From: Nocardia carnea
Lineage (GTDB): Bacteria > Actinomycetota > Actinomycetes > Mycobacteriales > Mycobacteriaceae
DNA length: 64,000 nucleotides
Direction: 5' to 3'
Assembly (NCBI RefSeq): GCF_029868855.1
Contig: NZ_JARWOV010000088.1
Coordinates: 25,521-89,520 of the forward strand
Position numbers and translations under genes: made by a program. Shown here one piece after another: positions 25,525-33,773 of the stretch. The notes beneath the pieces were generated by a model. The model was not told the DNA's origin. It saw only the letters and a program-made list of their open reading frames with translations, and did not search any database. Position 1 is the first letter of the stretch, and the number at the start of each line of letters is the position of its first letter.

Positions 25525-26565
25525 ATGCGCGCACTGCAACTCACCGAACCCGGCCGCCTCGAGATACGGGAGGTGCCGACACCCGAGCCCGGCCCGGGCG
25601 AACTGCTGATCCGGGTCGGCGCCTCGGGAATCTGCCATTCCGACTTGCACGTCCTGCACTTGCCGTTCAAGGTCCGCGACGAACCCCTGACCCTCGGCCA
25701 CGAGATCGCGGGCACGATCGCCTCGGTGGGCGACCGGGTCGAGGGCCATACGCCCGGAGACCGCGGAATTGTGTATCTGTGCTGGTCGTGCGGGAACTGT
25801 CCGGAATGCGCGAGCGGGAACGAGAATGTGTGCCGCGCGGCGGGCCGGGTCGCGATGCCGCCGTGCCCCGGCCTCGGCCCCGACGGCGGAATGGCCGAAT
25901 ATGTTGCCGTCCCGGCCGGTTCGTTCGTGCCCATCGGCGATATGGATTTCGTCGCCGCGGCGCCACTGGCCGATGCCGCACTCACCAGCTATCACGCCAT
26001 CCGTGGCGCCCGGGAACAGCTGTACCCCGGGTCGACCGCGGTGGTGATCGGCGCGGGCGGCCTGGGCCATGTGGGAATCCAGATCCTGCGCGCCCTCACC
26101 GCAACCCGGGTCGTCGCGGTGGACACCGACCCCGACAAACTGGATCTGGCCGTCGAATGCGGGGCACACGAGGCGCTACCGGCAGGCGAGGACACCGCCG
26201 GCCGGATCCTGGAGATGACCGCCGGCCGCGGGGCCGAGGCAGTATTCGATTTCGTCGGGGTGGACGCCACCGCCCAGCTCTCGGTGCGCAGTGTCGGCCC
26301 CAACGGGGCATACCGGATGATCGGCCTGGGCGACGGCGATCCCGGGATCACCGCCGGCCCCGCGGGTGGGCCCGGACTGCCGTGGGGAGCGACTGTCCGC
26401 AAGTCCTACGGCGGTACCAAACGCGATCTCATCGACAGCATCGCACTGGCGGGGGCAGGCAGTATCGAGGTCCGCACGCAACAATTCCCTTTGGAGGACG
26501 GCGCCTACGCCTACGAGCTGCTGGAACAGGGCCGCATCCGCGGACGCGCGGTCCTGGTGCCGTAG
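25525..26565 (+). CDS. zinc-dependent alcohol dehydrogenase
   Basis: A 346-residue medium-chain dehydrogenase. Catalytic zinc ligands are C37 (GICHSD) and H59-E60 (LGHE); the structural zinc loop CWSCGNCPECASGNENVC covers about residues 85-102. The nucleotide fold shows VIGAGGLGHVG and an acidic residue after the second strand (VAVDTD), favouring NAD. A strong GGAGG precedes the ATG. Divergent from the flavin monooxygenase and probably under the same TetR, it may oxidise a secondary alcohol to the ketone used by the monooxygenase, or process the alcohol released by the hydrolase. Confidence 0.93.
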   Translation: MRALQLTEPGRLEIREVPTPEPGPGELLIRVGASGICHSDLHVLHLPFKVRDEPLTLGHEIAGTIASVGDRVEGHTPGDRGIVYLCWSCGNCPECASGNENVCRAAGRVAMPPCPGLGPDGGMAEYVAVPAGSFVPIGDMDFVAAAPLADAALTSYHAIRGAREQLYPGSTAVVIGAGGLGHVGIQILRALTATRVVAVDTDPDKLDLAVECGAHEALPAGEDTAGRILEMTAGRGAEAVFDFVGVDATAQLSVRSVGPNGAYRMIGLGDGDPGITAGPAGGPGLPWGATVRKSYGGTKRDLIDSIALAGAGSIEVRTQQFPLEDGAYAYELLEQGRIRGRAVLVP

Positions 26566-26568
26566 GCG

Positions 26569-27051
26569 CTACTTCTCGCCGGCCGGCGCCCACATATTGC
26601 TGATCAGGGTGTGACTCGGAGTATCGGTCAGCGACTGCGAGGATTCGTAGATCCGGACATAGGACGTGGCGGCGATCCGCCAGATACCGTCCGCACCCTT
26701 GCGATAGCGGTCGGTGTAGTAGCCGGACCCCCGGATCAGGGCCCCGAACTCGGTGGCCAGGACAGTGTCCTCGAACAACCAGCTCCCGGTCGCGGTATCG
26801 CCGTCGACAAGGATCTCCGGGTGGTTGGCGACATGGGTGGTCACGATGCCGGGGCCCATGTTGTCGCGCATGAAATCGACCACCGCCGCGCGACCGTCGA
26901 GGACGAGTTCCCGGCCCATCACATGTGTGCCGTAGCGGGCCTCGATCTCCGGGTCCAGGGTGGCGGCGAAATCGTCCCACTGTTTCAGGTCCAGGGTCCG
27001 GAAGTACCGATACTTGAGGGTGCGGAGTTGTTCGAGCGCCTGCAGATCCAT
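26569..27051 (-). CDS. SnoaL-like (NTF2-fold) protein
   Basis: A 160-residue NTF2-fold protein of the SnoaL-like group. Its start is typical: LRTLKYRYFRTLDLKQWDDFAATLDPEIEARYG. The core continues with THVANHPEILVDGDTATGSWLFED and ends TSYVRIYE. Family members are isomerases, dehydratases or binding proteins for small hydrophobic substrates. ATG 27051 opens with GGTGA 4 bp upstream. It converges with the alcohol dehydrogenase gene (3 bp apart), so the relation is positional only. Confidence 0.85.
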   Translation of the reverse strand: MDLQALEQLRTLKYRYFRTLDLKQWDDFAATLDPEIEARYGTHVMGRELVLDGRAAVVDFMRDNMGPGIVTTHVANHPEILVDGDTATGSWLFEDTVLATEFGALIRGSGYYTDRYRKGADGIWRIAATSYVRIYESSQSLTDTPSHTLISNMWAPAGEK

Positions 27052-27185
27052 GAGGTCACCTTGACACGAACCGCCACCCACGACAAGAACACGTTCCACT
27101 TTCCCGCCGCGCTCGTGGCGAGCAGGTCCACCAGCGGCACGCCCGGGCACACGGCTCCTGACCGTGTGCCCGGAGCGGAATCGCA

Positions 27186-29411
27186 TCACCCCGCCACCGA
27201 CCGGAGACCCTCGGCGGGTTTCGCGGCCTCTGCCGCGGTATCCCGCACGTCCGGCCGGACCGCCCATCGGCGCAGTCCGGGCGGAGCCCACCAGTTCGCC
27301 GATCCGGCCAGCCGCATGAACGCGGGGACCAGCACCGCCCGGATCACGGTCGCGTCCACCACGATCGCGACCGCGATCCCCACTCCGAGCATCTGCAGGT
27401 ACATGACCCGGCCGGTGGCGTACAGCGAGAAGGACACGGCGAGCACCAACGCGGCCGATGTGACGAGCGGAGCCCCACGCTGCAACCCCTCGAGCACCGC
27501 CCGGCGATTGTCGCCGGTGATCCGATACCGCTCGGTGATCCGCGACAGCAGGAACACCTCGTAATCCATGGACAACCCGTAGGCGACACAGAAGAGCAGG
27601 ATCGGGAAGGCGGGGTCGAGCGTGCCGATCGGCGTGAACCCGAGCACCTCGGCAAAGGCACCGTTCTGGAAGACGAAGACGAGGACGCCGAACATCACCG
27701 CCAGGCTGAGCAGATTCAGCACGATCGCCTTGGCGGCGAGCACGATACTGCCCGACATCGCCAGCAACACCGCGAAAGTCACCAGCGCGATCAGCACGGC
27801 GACCACCGGAATCCGCTCGGTGAGCACCGCCCGGAAATCGGTGAGTTCGGCCGGATAGCCGCCCACCAGCACCTCGTCGAAGGGCCTGGGTACCGCACGC
27901 AGTTCGCCGACGAAGGCGGGAACCTCGGTACTCGCCAGCATCTGCCGGGTCGGGATCGCCTCCAAGCGGGTTCCGGTATCGCTCACGAGCCGGCCGGGAT
28001 TCGGGGCCGGTCCGGCGAGCACACCACCGACGAACACACCTGCGGTCGAATTCACCCGCGCCACCCCGTCGACCCGCGACAGCGCTGCCGCATACCGGCC
28101 GATGTCCTCGGGCGGTACCGCCCGGCCCCCGGGCGCCAAGAAATGCACGGCGTCGTTGGCCTCGACATCGAAGGCGGCCCGCAGTTCGTCGTAGGCCTGA
28201 CGGGTGGAGGCGCTCGGCGGCAGCACCCGGTCGTCGGGCAGGCCGATCCGCAATCCGGCGGCAGGCGCGGCGAGCACGACGAGCAGCAGGATCGCGGCGG
28301 TCGCGGAACGCACCGGGTTCCGCATCACCACATCACCGAACCGGTACCAGAAACCCTGCTCGGGAGAGGTATTTGCGCGGGCACGGCGGGGCAGCGCCCC
28401 GTGGCCGGTGAGAGCCAGGGCGGCGGGCAGCAGCACCAGCGACCCGGCCACCGCCATCACCACGACGAGCACGCCGGCGTAGGCGAACGATCGCAGGAAG
28501 GAATACGGGAAGACGAGCAGCACCGACAGCGCCGCGGCCACGGTGAGTCCGCTGAAGATCACCGTCCGGCCCGCGGTTACCACAGCGGTACGTACCGCGA
28601 CCGGTACTGCCGCTCCGGCCCGCAGTTCCTCCTGGAAGCGGGAGATGACGAAGAGGCTGTAGTCGACACCCAGCCCGATCCCCATCACCAGGGTGATGTT
28701 GGCGGCGAATGTCGATACCTCGGTGAACGAGGTGACCATCCGCAGAGCGGCCAGCGTCGCGAAAACCGCGAACAGTCCGATCGCCAGCGTGTACAGCGCC
28801 AACCGCAGCCGCCGGTACAGCAGGAGCAGCAACAGCAGCATCAGCGGGACGATGATCAGTTCGGCGCGTAGGAAATCCTGGGTTGCCTGGGCGCTGATCT
28901 GGCCGGATACGGCTTCCGCGCCGGCCACCCGGACCTGCACCGTGCCATCGGCGCGGGTGAACTCGGGCAGCAGTCGATCGATGATTTCCGCTCGCGCGGT
29001 CGTCGCCTCACCGGACACATGGGCGAGTACCACCGCATGTCGGCCGTCGGCGCTGCGCAGCGTGGGATCGCCGTGTGCCGACCAGTACGACCATGCGTCG
29101 GTAACGGCGCGGTCGTCACGGAGTTCGGTGGTCAGCGCGGCGCCCGCGGCCGCGACCTGGGCCGAATCGACCGAGCCGGCGGCAGCGGTGACGAGCAGGA
29201 TCAGGTTCGCGTTGCCGGTGTGGAATTCGCGCTGCAGTACTTCGTGCGCGCGCACCGATTCGGTGCCCGGAGCCTCCCAGCGGCTGAGGATCATCTCCCC
29301 CATGGCACCGGCCCCGATCACCCCCGAGATCACGGTGAGCAGGATCCCGGCCACGAGCACCGGACGCGGTCGGGCGGCGAGCAGCGCGCCCAGCCAATTC
29401 AATGGGGACAT
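27186..29411 (-). CDS. MMPL family RND transporter
   Basis: A 741-residue MMPL protein with two six-helix repeats, each followed by a periplasmic loop. The proton-relay aspartate lies in the helix motif GIGLGVDYSLFVISR in the first half and GLSMDYEVFLLSR in the second. At 741 residues it is the short MMPL type, without the long cytoplasmic tail of MmpL3. It would export a lipid or a drug. It is divergent from a TetR gene with two matching 22-bp palindromes in between, so it is probably repressed until a substrate-like inducer appears. Confidence 0.93.
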   Translation of the reverse strand: MSPLNWLGALLAARPRPVLVAGILLTVISGVIGAGAMGEMILSRWEAPGTESVRAHEVLQREFHTGNANLILLVTAAAGSVDSAQVAAAGAALTTELRDDRAVTDAWSYWSAHGDPTLRSADGRHAVVLAHVSGEATTARAEIIDRLLPEFTRADGTVQVRVAGAEAVSGQISAQATQDFLRAELIIVPLMLLLLLLLYRRLRLALYTLAIGLFAVFATLAALRMVTSFTEVSTFAANITLVMGIGLGVDYSLFVISRFQEELRAGAAVPVAVRTAVVTAGRTVIFSGLTVAAALSVLLVFPYSFLRSFAYAGVLVVVMAVAGSLVLLPAALALTGHGALPRRARANTSPEQGFWYRFGDVVMRNPVRSATAAILLLVVLAAPAAGLRIGLPDDRVLPPSASTRQAYDELRAAFDVEANDAVHFLAPGGRAVPPEDIGRYAAALSRVDGVARVNSTAGVFVGGVLAGPAPNPGRLVSDTGTRLEAIPTRQMLASTEVPAFVGELRAVPRPFDEVLVGGYPAELTDFRAVLTERIPVVAVLIALVTFAVLLAMSGSIVLAAKAIVLNLLSLAVMFGVLVFVFQNGAFAEVLGFTPIGTLDPAFPILLFCVAYGLSMDYEVFLLSRITERYRITGDNRRAVLEGLQRGAPLVTSAALVLAVSFSLYATGRVMYLQMLGVGIAVAIVVDATVIRAVLVPAFMRLAGSANWWAPPGLRRWAVRPDVRDTAAEAAKPAEGLRSVAG

Positions 29412-29440
29412 GAGAACTCCGCGATCTCCGCTGGTAGAAA

Positions 29441-29490
29441 TTTACGAGCGACCGCTCGCAAATCCGAGAATACGAGCCACTACTCGTATT
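29441..29490. promoter_or_regulatory. two 22-bp palindromes, probable TetR operators for the MMPL gene
   Basis: Site 1 (29441-29462) has arms TTTACGAGCG and CGCTCGCAAA with one mismatched pair per arm. Site 2 (29469-29490) has perfect 8-bp arms AATACGAG and CTCGTATT around CCACTA. Both contain ACGAG/CTCG cores in the same geometry, with centres 28 bp apart, between the divergent MMPL and TetR genes. Confidence 0.75.
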
Positions 29491-29558
29491 TGTCAACGGA
29501 GCCCCGGCAGCGCGATGCTTGAGCATCCGTGCACTTGTTCGCAGCCGATGGAGGAGCC

Positions 29559-30173
29559 GTGGCCGACACCCGATCCGTTCGCCGCCAGGAACGGGGTAAG
29601 CAGCGTATGGCGCAGATCCTCGACGCCGCCCTGGAACTGTTCGGCGAACAGGGCTATCGAGCGGTATCCACCAACGCCATCGCGGCCCGTGCGGGCATCT
29701 CCCCCGGATCGCTGTACCAGTTCTTCCCGAACAAGGAGGCGATCGCCGAGGCGCTGTCGATACGGCTGGTGGAGTCCTTCCGCGCCGCGCACTCGTCGGC
29801 CTTCGACCGTAGCGACCTCGCCGAGATCGGCTTGGACGAGCTGGTCGATGCTGTCATCGATCCGCTCGTGGCCTTCAATGTGGCCCATCCCGGAGCGAAG
29901 GCGCTGTTCGCCGATACCGATATGCCGGCCGGCCTCGCCGAGGGCACCCGGCCGCTCCAGGAGGCGCTGCTCGGACGGGTGAATGCCGTTATCGGTGTCC
30001 GGGCACCGCAGCTCTCCGCCGAGGATCGTTCTCGCAGCGCGCTCGTCGCGGTACAGATCGTGCGGGCGATGACGGGGGCGATCGTGGCCGCGAACGGACC
30101 GGAACGCGCCGCGCTGGTGGCCGAAACGAAACGCGCCCTGCGCGGCTATCTCGCCGAACTCGAAACGACCTGA
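29559..30173 (+). CDS. TetR family regulator of the MMPL transporter
   Basis: A 204-residue TetR protein from GTG 29559, which has GGAGG 4 bp upstream; a GTG at 29529 adds ten residues and is less well placed. The DNA-binding domain covers about residues 15-60 with the recognition helix in ISPGSLYQFFPNKEAIAEAL. The rest is the helical ligand-binding part. Placement opposite the MMPL gene and the palindromes between them indicate local repression. Confidence 0.9.
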   Translation: MADTRSVRRQERGKQRMAQILDAALELFGEQGYRAVSTNAIAARAGISPGSLYQFFPNKEAIAEALSIRLVESFRAAHSSAFDRSDLAEIGLDELVDAVIDPLVAFNVAHPGAKALFADTDMPAGLAEGTRPLQEALLGRVNAVIGVRAPQLSAEDRSRSALVAVQIVRAMTGAIVAANGPERAALVAETKRALRGYLAELETT

Positions 30174-30189
30174 CCGCCCGGCGCGGCCC

Positions 30190-30215
30190 GGTTTTCCGAC
30201 GCCGGGCGGTGGTAC
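30190..30215 (+). promoter_or_regulatory. SigF-type promoter candidate upstream of DinB-like gene
   Basis: GGTTT at 30190-30194, a 15-bp spacer, then TGGTAC at 30210-30215. The known mycobacterial SigF consensus is GGTTT-N15-17-GGGTAY, so one -10 base differs. The DinB-like start is 86 bp downstream, and the SigF-family gene lies just beyond. Confidence 0.4.
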
Positions 30216-30301
30216 TGCTGTCGGAAACGGAAGCAGAGCCGACCGTGGGAAGCGGCCCGTCGCACAGGAGCGCCGCTCCCGCACCGAGCGACGGAGAATC
30301 C

Positions 30302-30832
30302 ATGAACAGCGCCGATATGCTCACCGATGCCTTCGAGCGGATCCGCGAGGTCGTGCACGAGGCGGTCGACGGTCTCGACGAAGAGGCCCTGAACTACCGG
30401 CCCGACCCGGGAGCCAATTCGATCTCCTGGCTGATCTGGCATCTCACCCGGGTGCAGGACGAACACCTGGCGGAACTGACCGGCGGCGAATCGTTCTGGA
30501 CCGGGCGCGGCTGGTACGAACGTTTCGACCTCCCCATAGACCGCGGAGCCACCGGTTACGGCGACACCCCCGCCGATGTCGTCCGGATCCAGGCTCCGGC
30601 GGAACTGCTCACCGGCTACTACGACACCGTCCACGCCCACACTCTGCGATTCGTCGGCAACCTCACCGACAGTGACCTGGACGAAATAGTGGACGAGGCC
30701 TGGAACCCGCCGGTCACCATGGGCGTCCGACTGATCAGCGTGATCGCCGACGATCTGCAGCACGCGGGACAGGCCGCCTACCTGCGGGGTGTGCACGCAC
30801 GCACGGCGGATTCCGCGGCCGTACGGCCCTGA
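30302..30832 (+). CDS. DinB/DUF664 superfamily protein
   Basis: A 176-residue four-helix-bundle protein of the DinB/DUF664 superfamily, relatives of mycothiol-dependent enzymes. Metal-binding histidines are probably those of LIWHLTRVQDEH and of DDLQHAGQAAYLRG, the two conserved blocks. ATG 30302 follows GGAGA by 6 bp. Family members are mycothiol or bacillithiol transferases, often stress-induced, though a specific reaction is not visible. It converges with the sigma factor gene, 53 bp away. Confidence 0.85.
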   Translation: MNSADMLTDAFERIREVVHEAVDGLDEEALNYRPDPGANSISWLIWHLTRVQDEHLAELTGGESFWTGRGWYERFDLPIDRGATGYGDTPADVVRIQAPAELLTGYYDTVHAHTLRFVGNLTDSDLDEIVDEAWNPPVTMGVRLISVIADDLQHAGQAAYLRGVHARTADSAAVRP

Positions 30833-30885
30833 CCCACCACGCCACCCGGCGAGGCCGGAGGCGTCCGTCGCCGCATCGGGGGCGG

Positions 30886-31701
30886 TCAGTCCCGCAGCGC
30901 TTCCTCCCGCAACCACCCCAGCGTCCGCGACAGTATCCGGGATATATGCATCTGCGAGACACCCAGCCGCTCGGCGATCTGCGACTGCGTTTTGGATTCG
31001 AAGAAACGCATCCGTAATACCTGACGCTCCCGGTCGCTGAGCTCGCCGAGCAACGGTTCCACCGCCAGATAGTCCTCCAGCCAGCCGTACGACGCTTCTT
31101 CGCTACCCAGCGAATCCACCAGCGCCGGCGCGGCGGAATCGCCGTCCTCCCCGGCGGGTGCGTCCAGCGACGAGGTCTGGTAGGCATTACCCGCGATCAG
31201 CGCCTGGGTCACCTCCACCAGATCGATCTCGAGCTCCTCGGCGATCTCCCGGGCCCGCGGCACCCGACCGAGCCGCTGCGACAGGATCTCGATGGTGGGA
31301 CCCAGGCTCAGCTGGATCTCCTTGACCCGCCGGGGCACCCGCACCGACCAGGTGTTGTCCCGGAAATGGCGGCGCACCTCGCCCATGATCGTCGGTACGG
31401 CGAACGACAGGAACGACGAACCCCGCGTGACGTCGAAACGTTCTACGGCGTTCAGCAGGCCCAGCCGGGCCACCTGGAGCAGATCGTCGTAGGCCTCGCC
31501 GCGGCCGGAGAACTTCCGCGCGATATGTTCGGCCAGCGGCAGGCACCGGTCGAGGATTTCCGCGCGCAGCGCCGCCCGCTGCGCAGAATTCTCGGGCGCG
31601 GCGGCCATTTCGCCGAACAACGGCTCGATATCGTCGTAGCTGTCGCTGCCTCGATGGCGACGTGAAGGCCCCGGATCGATACGCGGTGCCTCAGGCGCCA
31701 T
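30886..31701 (-). CDS. sigF: SigF/SigB-family stress sigma factor
   Basis: A 271-residue group 3 sigma factor. Region 2 reads AYDDLLQVARLGLLNAVERFD, followed by FLSFAVPTIMGEVRRHFRD, both diagnostic of the SigB/SigF family. Region 3 holds RVPRRVKEIQ, and region 4 ends in the helix-turn-helix QSQIAERLGVSQMHISRIL. ATG 31701 overlaps the anti-sigma gene by 11 bases; ATG 31734 is an alternative that has no ribosome binding site. A SigF-type promoter upstream of the anti-sigma gene suggests autoregulation, as in mycobacteria. The symbol refers to family membership; paralogues are common in this group. Confidence 0.92.
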   Translation of the reverse strand: MAPEAPRIDPGPSRRHRGSDSYDDIEPLFGEMAAAPENSAQRAALRAEILDRCLPLAEHIARKFSGRGEAYDDLLQVARLGLLNAVERFDVTRGSSFLSFAVPTIMGEVRRHFRDNTWSVRVPRRVKEIQLSLGPTIEILSQRLGRVPRAREIAEELEIDLVEVTQALIAGNAYQTSSLDAPAGEDGDSAAPALVDSLGSEEASYGWLEDYLAVEPLLGELSDRERQVLRMRFFESKTQSQIAERLGVSQMHISRILSRTLGWLREEALRD

Positions 31702-32149
31702 CGGCGCCCCCTCGGTACCAGCTGAATTCGACATCGGTCGGGTATCCACCCCTCGCCACGTCGTAGGGATGCTGCACGACTCCGACCCCACGGGTGAGGG
31801 TCCGTACTATATGCCAGCCGAACCCTTCCTGATCGAGGAACGATTCGGTCGCCGCTGTCGAGGTTACGCGCACTGTCATCCGGTGCTCGTCATAATCGAA
31901 GTCGCAGCTCAGTGTCGAGTCGGCAACGGCGGCCGCAATCAACGAGGTGGCCACCTCGTCGAGAGCCAATCGGATATCGGTCACCTCGTCCAAACCGAAA
32001 TCGGCTATCAACGCCACCGTCTCGGCCAGCGCGCGCAGCATCACCAACTGCTCGTGCTCCGCCGGAACCCGCACGCCTACGGTCGTCGTATCCCGTGAAG
32101 TCGTTTCCACAGAGTCGGAGACGCTGTCCACCATGCGCACCACCACCAC
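31691..32149 (-). CDS. anti-sigma factor, RsbW/UsfX-type serine kinase
   Basis: A 152-residue GHKL-type ATPase. The N box is in DIRLALDEVATSLI; a weaker G1-type stretch is EGFGWHIVRTLTRGV. It resembles RsbW and mycobacterial UsfX, which hold SigF inactive and are released by STAS-domain antagonists. It overlaps the sigma gene, the usual stoichiometric arrangement. GTG 32149 has AGGA 5 bp upstream; ATG 32134 is possible. The N box has Ser where many family members have Asn (CTN), so kinase activity may be altered. Confidence 0.9.
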   Translation of the reverse strand: MVVVRMVDSVSDSVETTSRDTTTVGVRVPAEHEQLVMLRALAETVALIADFGLDEVTDIRLALDEVATSLIAAAVADSTLSCDFDYDEHRMTVRVTSTAATESFLDQEGFGWHIVRTLTRGVGVVQHPYDVARGGYPTDVEFSWYRGGADGA

Positions 32150-32261
32150 CTCGTTCCTACGGCCCTCTCCACGGGCCGGTGGCGCCTACCGGGGCCACAG
32201 TGGCATTGACCCTGCGGCGACGCCGCGGCTGTCTGTCTCGGCCTGATTGTCACATGCGCTG

Positions 32262-32287
32262 GTACCCCGCATCATGGTGCCGAAACC
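32262..32287 (-). promoter_or_regulatory. SigF-type promoter of the anti-sigma/sigma operon
   Basis: On the minus strand GGTTT (32287-32283), a 15-bp spacer and GGGTAC (32267-32262) match the published SigF consensus GGTTT-N15-17-GGGTAY exactly. The anti-sigma start is 113 bp downstream. The operon would therefore drive its own synthesis. Confidence 0.75.
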
Positions 32288-32298
32288 ACAAGCGCGCC

Positions 32299-32982
32299 TC
32301 AGACCCGACCTATCCGCTCGTGCACGGTCAGCAGTAGGTGGTCGAATTCGGTACGCAGCGCCGGTGTGGCGTGCTCGATCGTGCACAGTTCGCTCACCAG
32401 TCGTTGCGCCAGGGCGCGCAGCTTGGTGTTGGTTTCCTGTGAGCGCCAGGTGAGCACCCGGAAGGCCTGTTCGGAGCTGATCCCGTAGACCAGCATCAGC
32501 GCACCCTTGGTCTGTTCGATCACCGCACGGGCCGCGAACAGCTCGGGCAGTGTGTCCTGCAACGTTTCCTGTCGTTCCTCGGCCAGGGTCGCCGTGAGAT
32601 CCACGTAGTATCCCGCGGAACCGACGACCTGCCCATCCGCACCGGTGATGGAATCGGCCACGACGATCACGTGCCGGGTCTGCCCGGCGGTGTCGACGAT
32701 CCGGTGCCGGCTGCAGAACGGTGCGCCTTGGCTCACCGATTTCGCGAGCACCCCGGCCACCTGGGCCCGATCCTCCGGATGTTTGTGCCCCAGGACGAGA
32801 TCGCTGCTCGGCTCCATGGGCTCGGGCGGGTAGCCGTGCATCTGCGCGACACCCGCCGACCATTCCCACCGTTGGTCGGCGAACCAGAAACGGAAGGCAC
32901 CGGTCCGCTGCGAGGAATCGGGACCGATCGCAGGATCGAGTACTCGGATCTCGCCGGCGGTATCGCTGTCGTCTTGCGTCAC
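32299..32982 (-). CDS. PAS-ANTAR domain protein (RNA-binding antiterminator)
   Basis: A 227-residue protein from GTG 32982; an upstream GTG would add 16 residues. Residues about 28-130 form a PAS domain (FRFWFADQRWEWSAGVAQMHGY to GSAGYYVDLT, each block read separately). Residues 145-199 form an ANTAR domain with ARAVIEQTKGALMLVYGIS, which binds paired hairpins in leader RNA. The family links a sensed signal to antitermination. It sits just upstream of the sigma operon on the same strand and next to a STAS gene, a common Nocardia and mycobacterial signalling cluster. Confidence 0.9.
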   Translation of the reverse strand: MTQDDSDTAGEIRVLDPAIGPDSSQRTGAFRFWFADQRWEWSAGVAQMHGYPPEPMEPSSDLVLGHKHPEDRAQVAGVLAKSVSQGAPFCSRHRIVDTAGQTRHVIVVADSITGADGQVVGSAGYYVDLTATLAEERQETLQDTLPELFAARAVIEQTKGALMLVYGISSEQAFRVLTWRSQETNTKLRALAQRLVSELCTIEHATPALRTEFDHLLLTVHERIGRV

Positions 32983-33075
32983 CCACTGATTATCCGCTGA
33001 TCCCGGCGCAATGACGAGCGCCGGACACACTCCCGACCACCGCCGGGGGCTCCGGCGGTGGTCGGTATCGCGGTA

Positions 33076-33483
33076 TCAGCCCGTCAACGCCGCGCGCAGG
33101 GTCGGGAAATAGCGGAACTGGTGGCGGGCGCCCGTAACCTGGAGCACTCGCTCGATATCGCGCCGACCGCTGACCAGCCGCAGTTCGACCCCGTGCCGCC
33201 AGGCGTCATTCTTCGCGCCGGACAGCGCCGATGCGGCACGGATACACAGGAACGTTGTGGCCCGCAGGTCCAGCACGACCACCCGGCATCCGTCGTGCTG
33301 ACAACGCCCGAGCAGCGCACGGAAATCGTCGAGGCCGACCGCGTCGAGTTCGCCCTCGACCCGGGCGATCAGGCAGTCCGGATACTCGGTACTGCGACGC
33401 GACCACATACGGCCGGCGGCTGCGGTGCGCGGATCGTTTCCCCGGTGTTGCTCGACCTGGTACAGGGCGGTGGTTACCGACAT
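33076..33483 (-). CDS. STAS-domain protein, anti-sigma antagonist-like, without the usual phospho-serine
   Basis: A 135-residue SpoIIAA/RsbV-like protein. After RVEGELDAVGLDDFRALL comes the strand-loop VVVLDLRATTFLCIRAASAL. In active antagonists this loop reads D-L-S-x-x-x-F-M-D-S-S, with a phosphorylatable serine; here the equivalent D-S is C-I, so control by the anti-sigma kinase looks lost or different. It lies 93 bp upstream of the PAS-ANTAR gene on the same strand, and divergent from a flavoprotein gene. Confidence 0.88.
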   Translation of the reverse strand: MSVTTALYQVEQHRGNDPRTAAAGRMWSRRSTEYPDCLIARVEGELDAVGLDDFRALLGRCQHDGCRVVVLDLRATTFLCIRAASALSGAKNDAWRHGVELRLVSGRRDIERVLQVTGARHQFRYFPTLRAALTG

Positions 33484-33773
33484 ATGAATCCCGTCCGTTG
33501 CGTTGGGGATTTCCGGTTGGCATACCCGGTCGGGACCAGCAACCGGATGGGTGAAGCGCCCATCCGGCGACCCCGACTGCCGACGTACGCCGCACCGGGT
33601 TCGGCTGTGTGTTCAACCTCGACCTCATTCTGGCACGAGTCGCCGACGCTGTACACCGGGCGCGGTCACGGTCGCGAGGGCAGACGTTTACCCCGCGCCG
33701 GTGCGGCTATTGCGGGGGCAACGGGAGCCGGGCCGCGGCTCCGGGTACGGCGGAAGCGGAGGTTCATACGACG

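Noticed and set aside
32262..32287. A start for the PAS-ANTAR or sigma operon transcript at some other site
   Set aside because: Other GGGTA-like hits (for example near 33536 and 33753) lack a GGTTT-type -35 at 15-17 bp, so they were not called.
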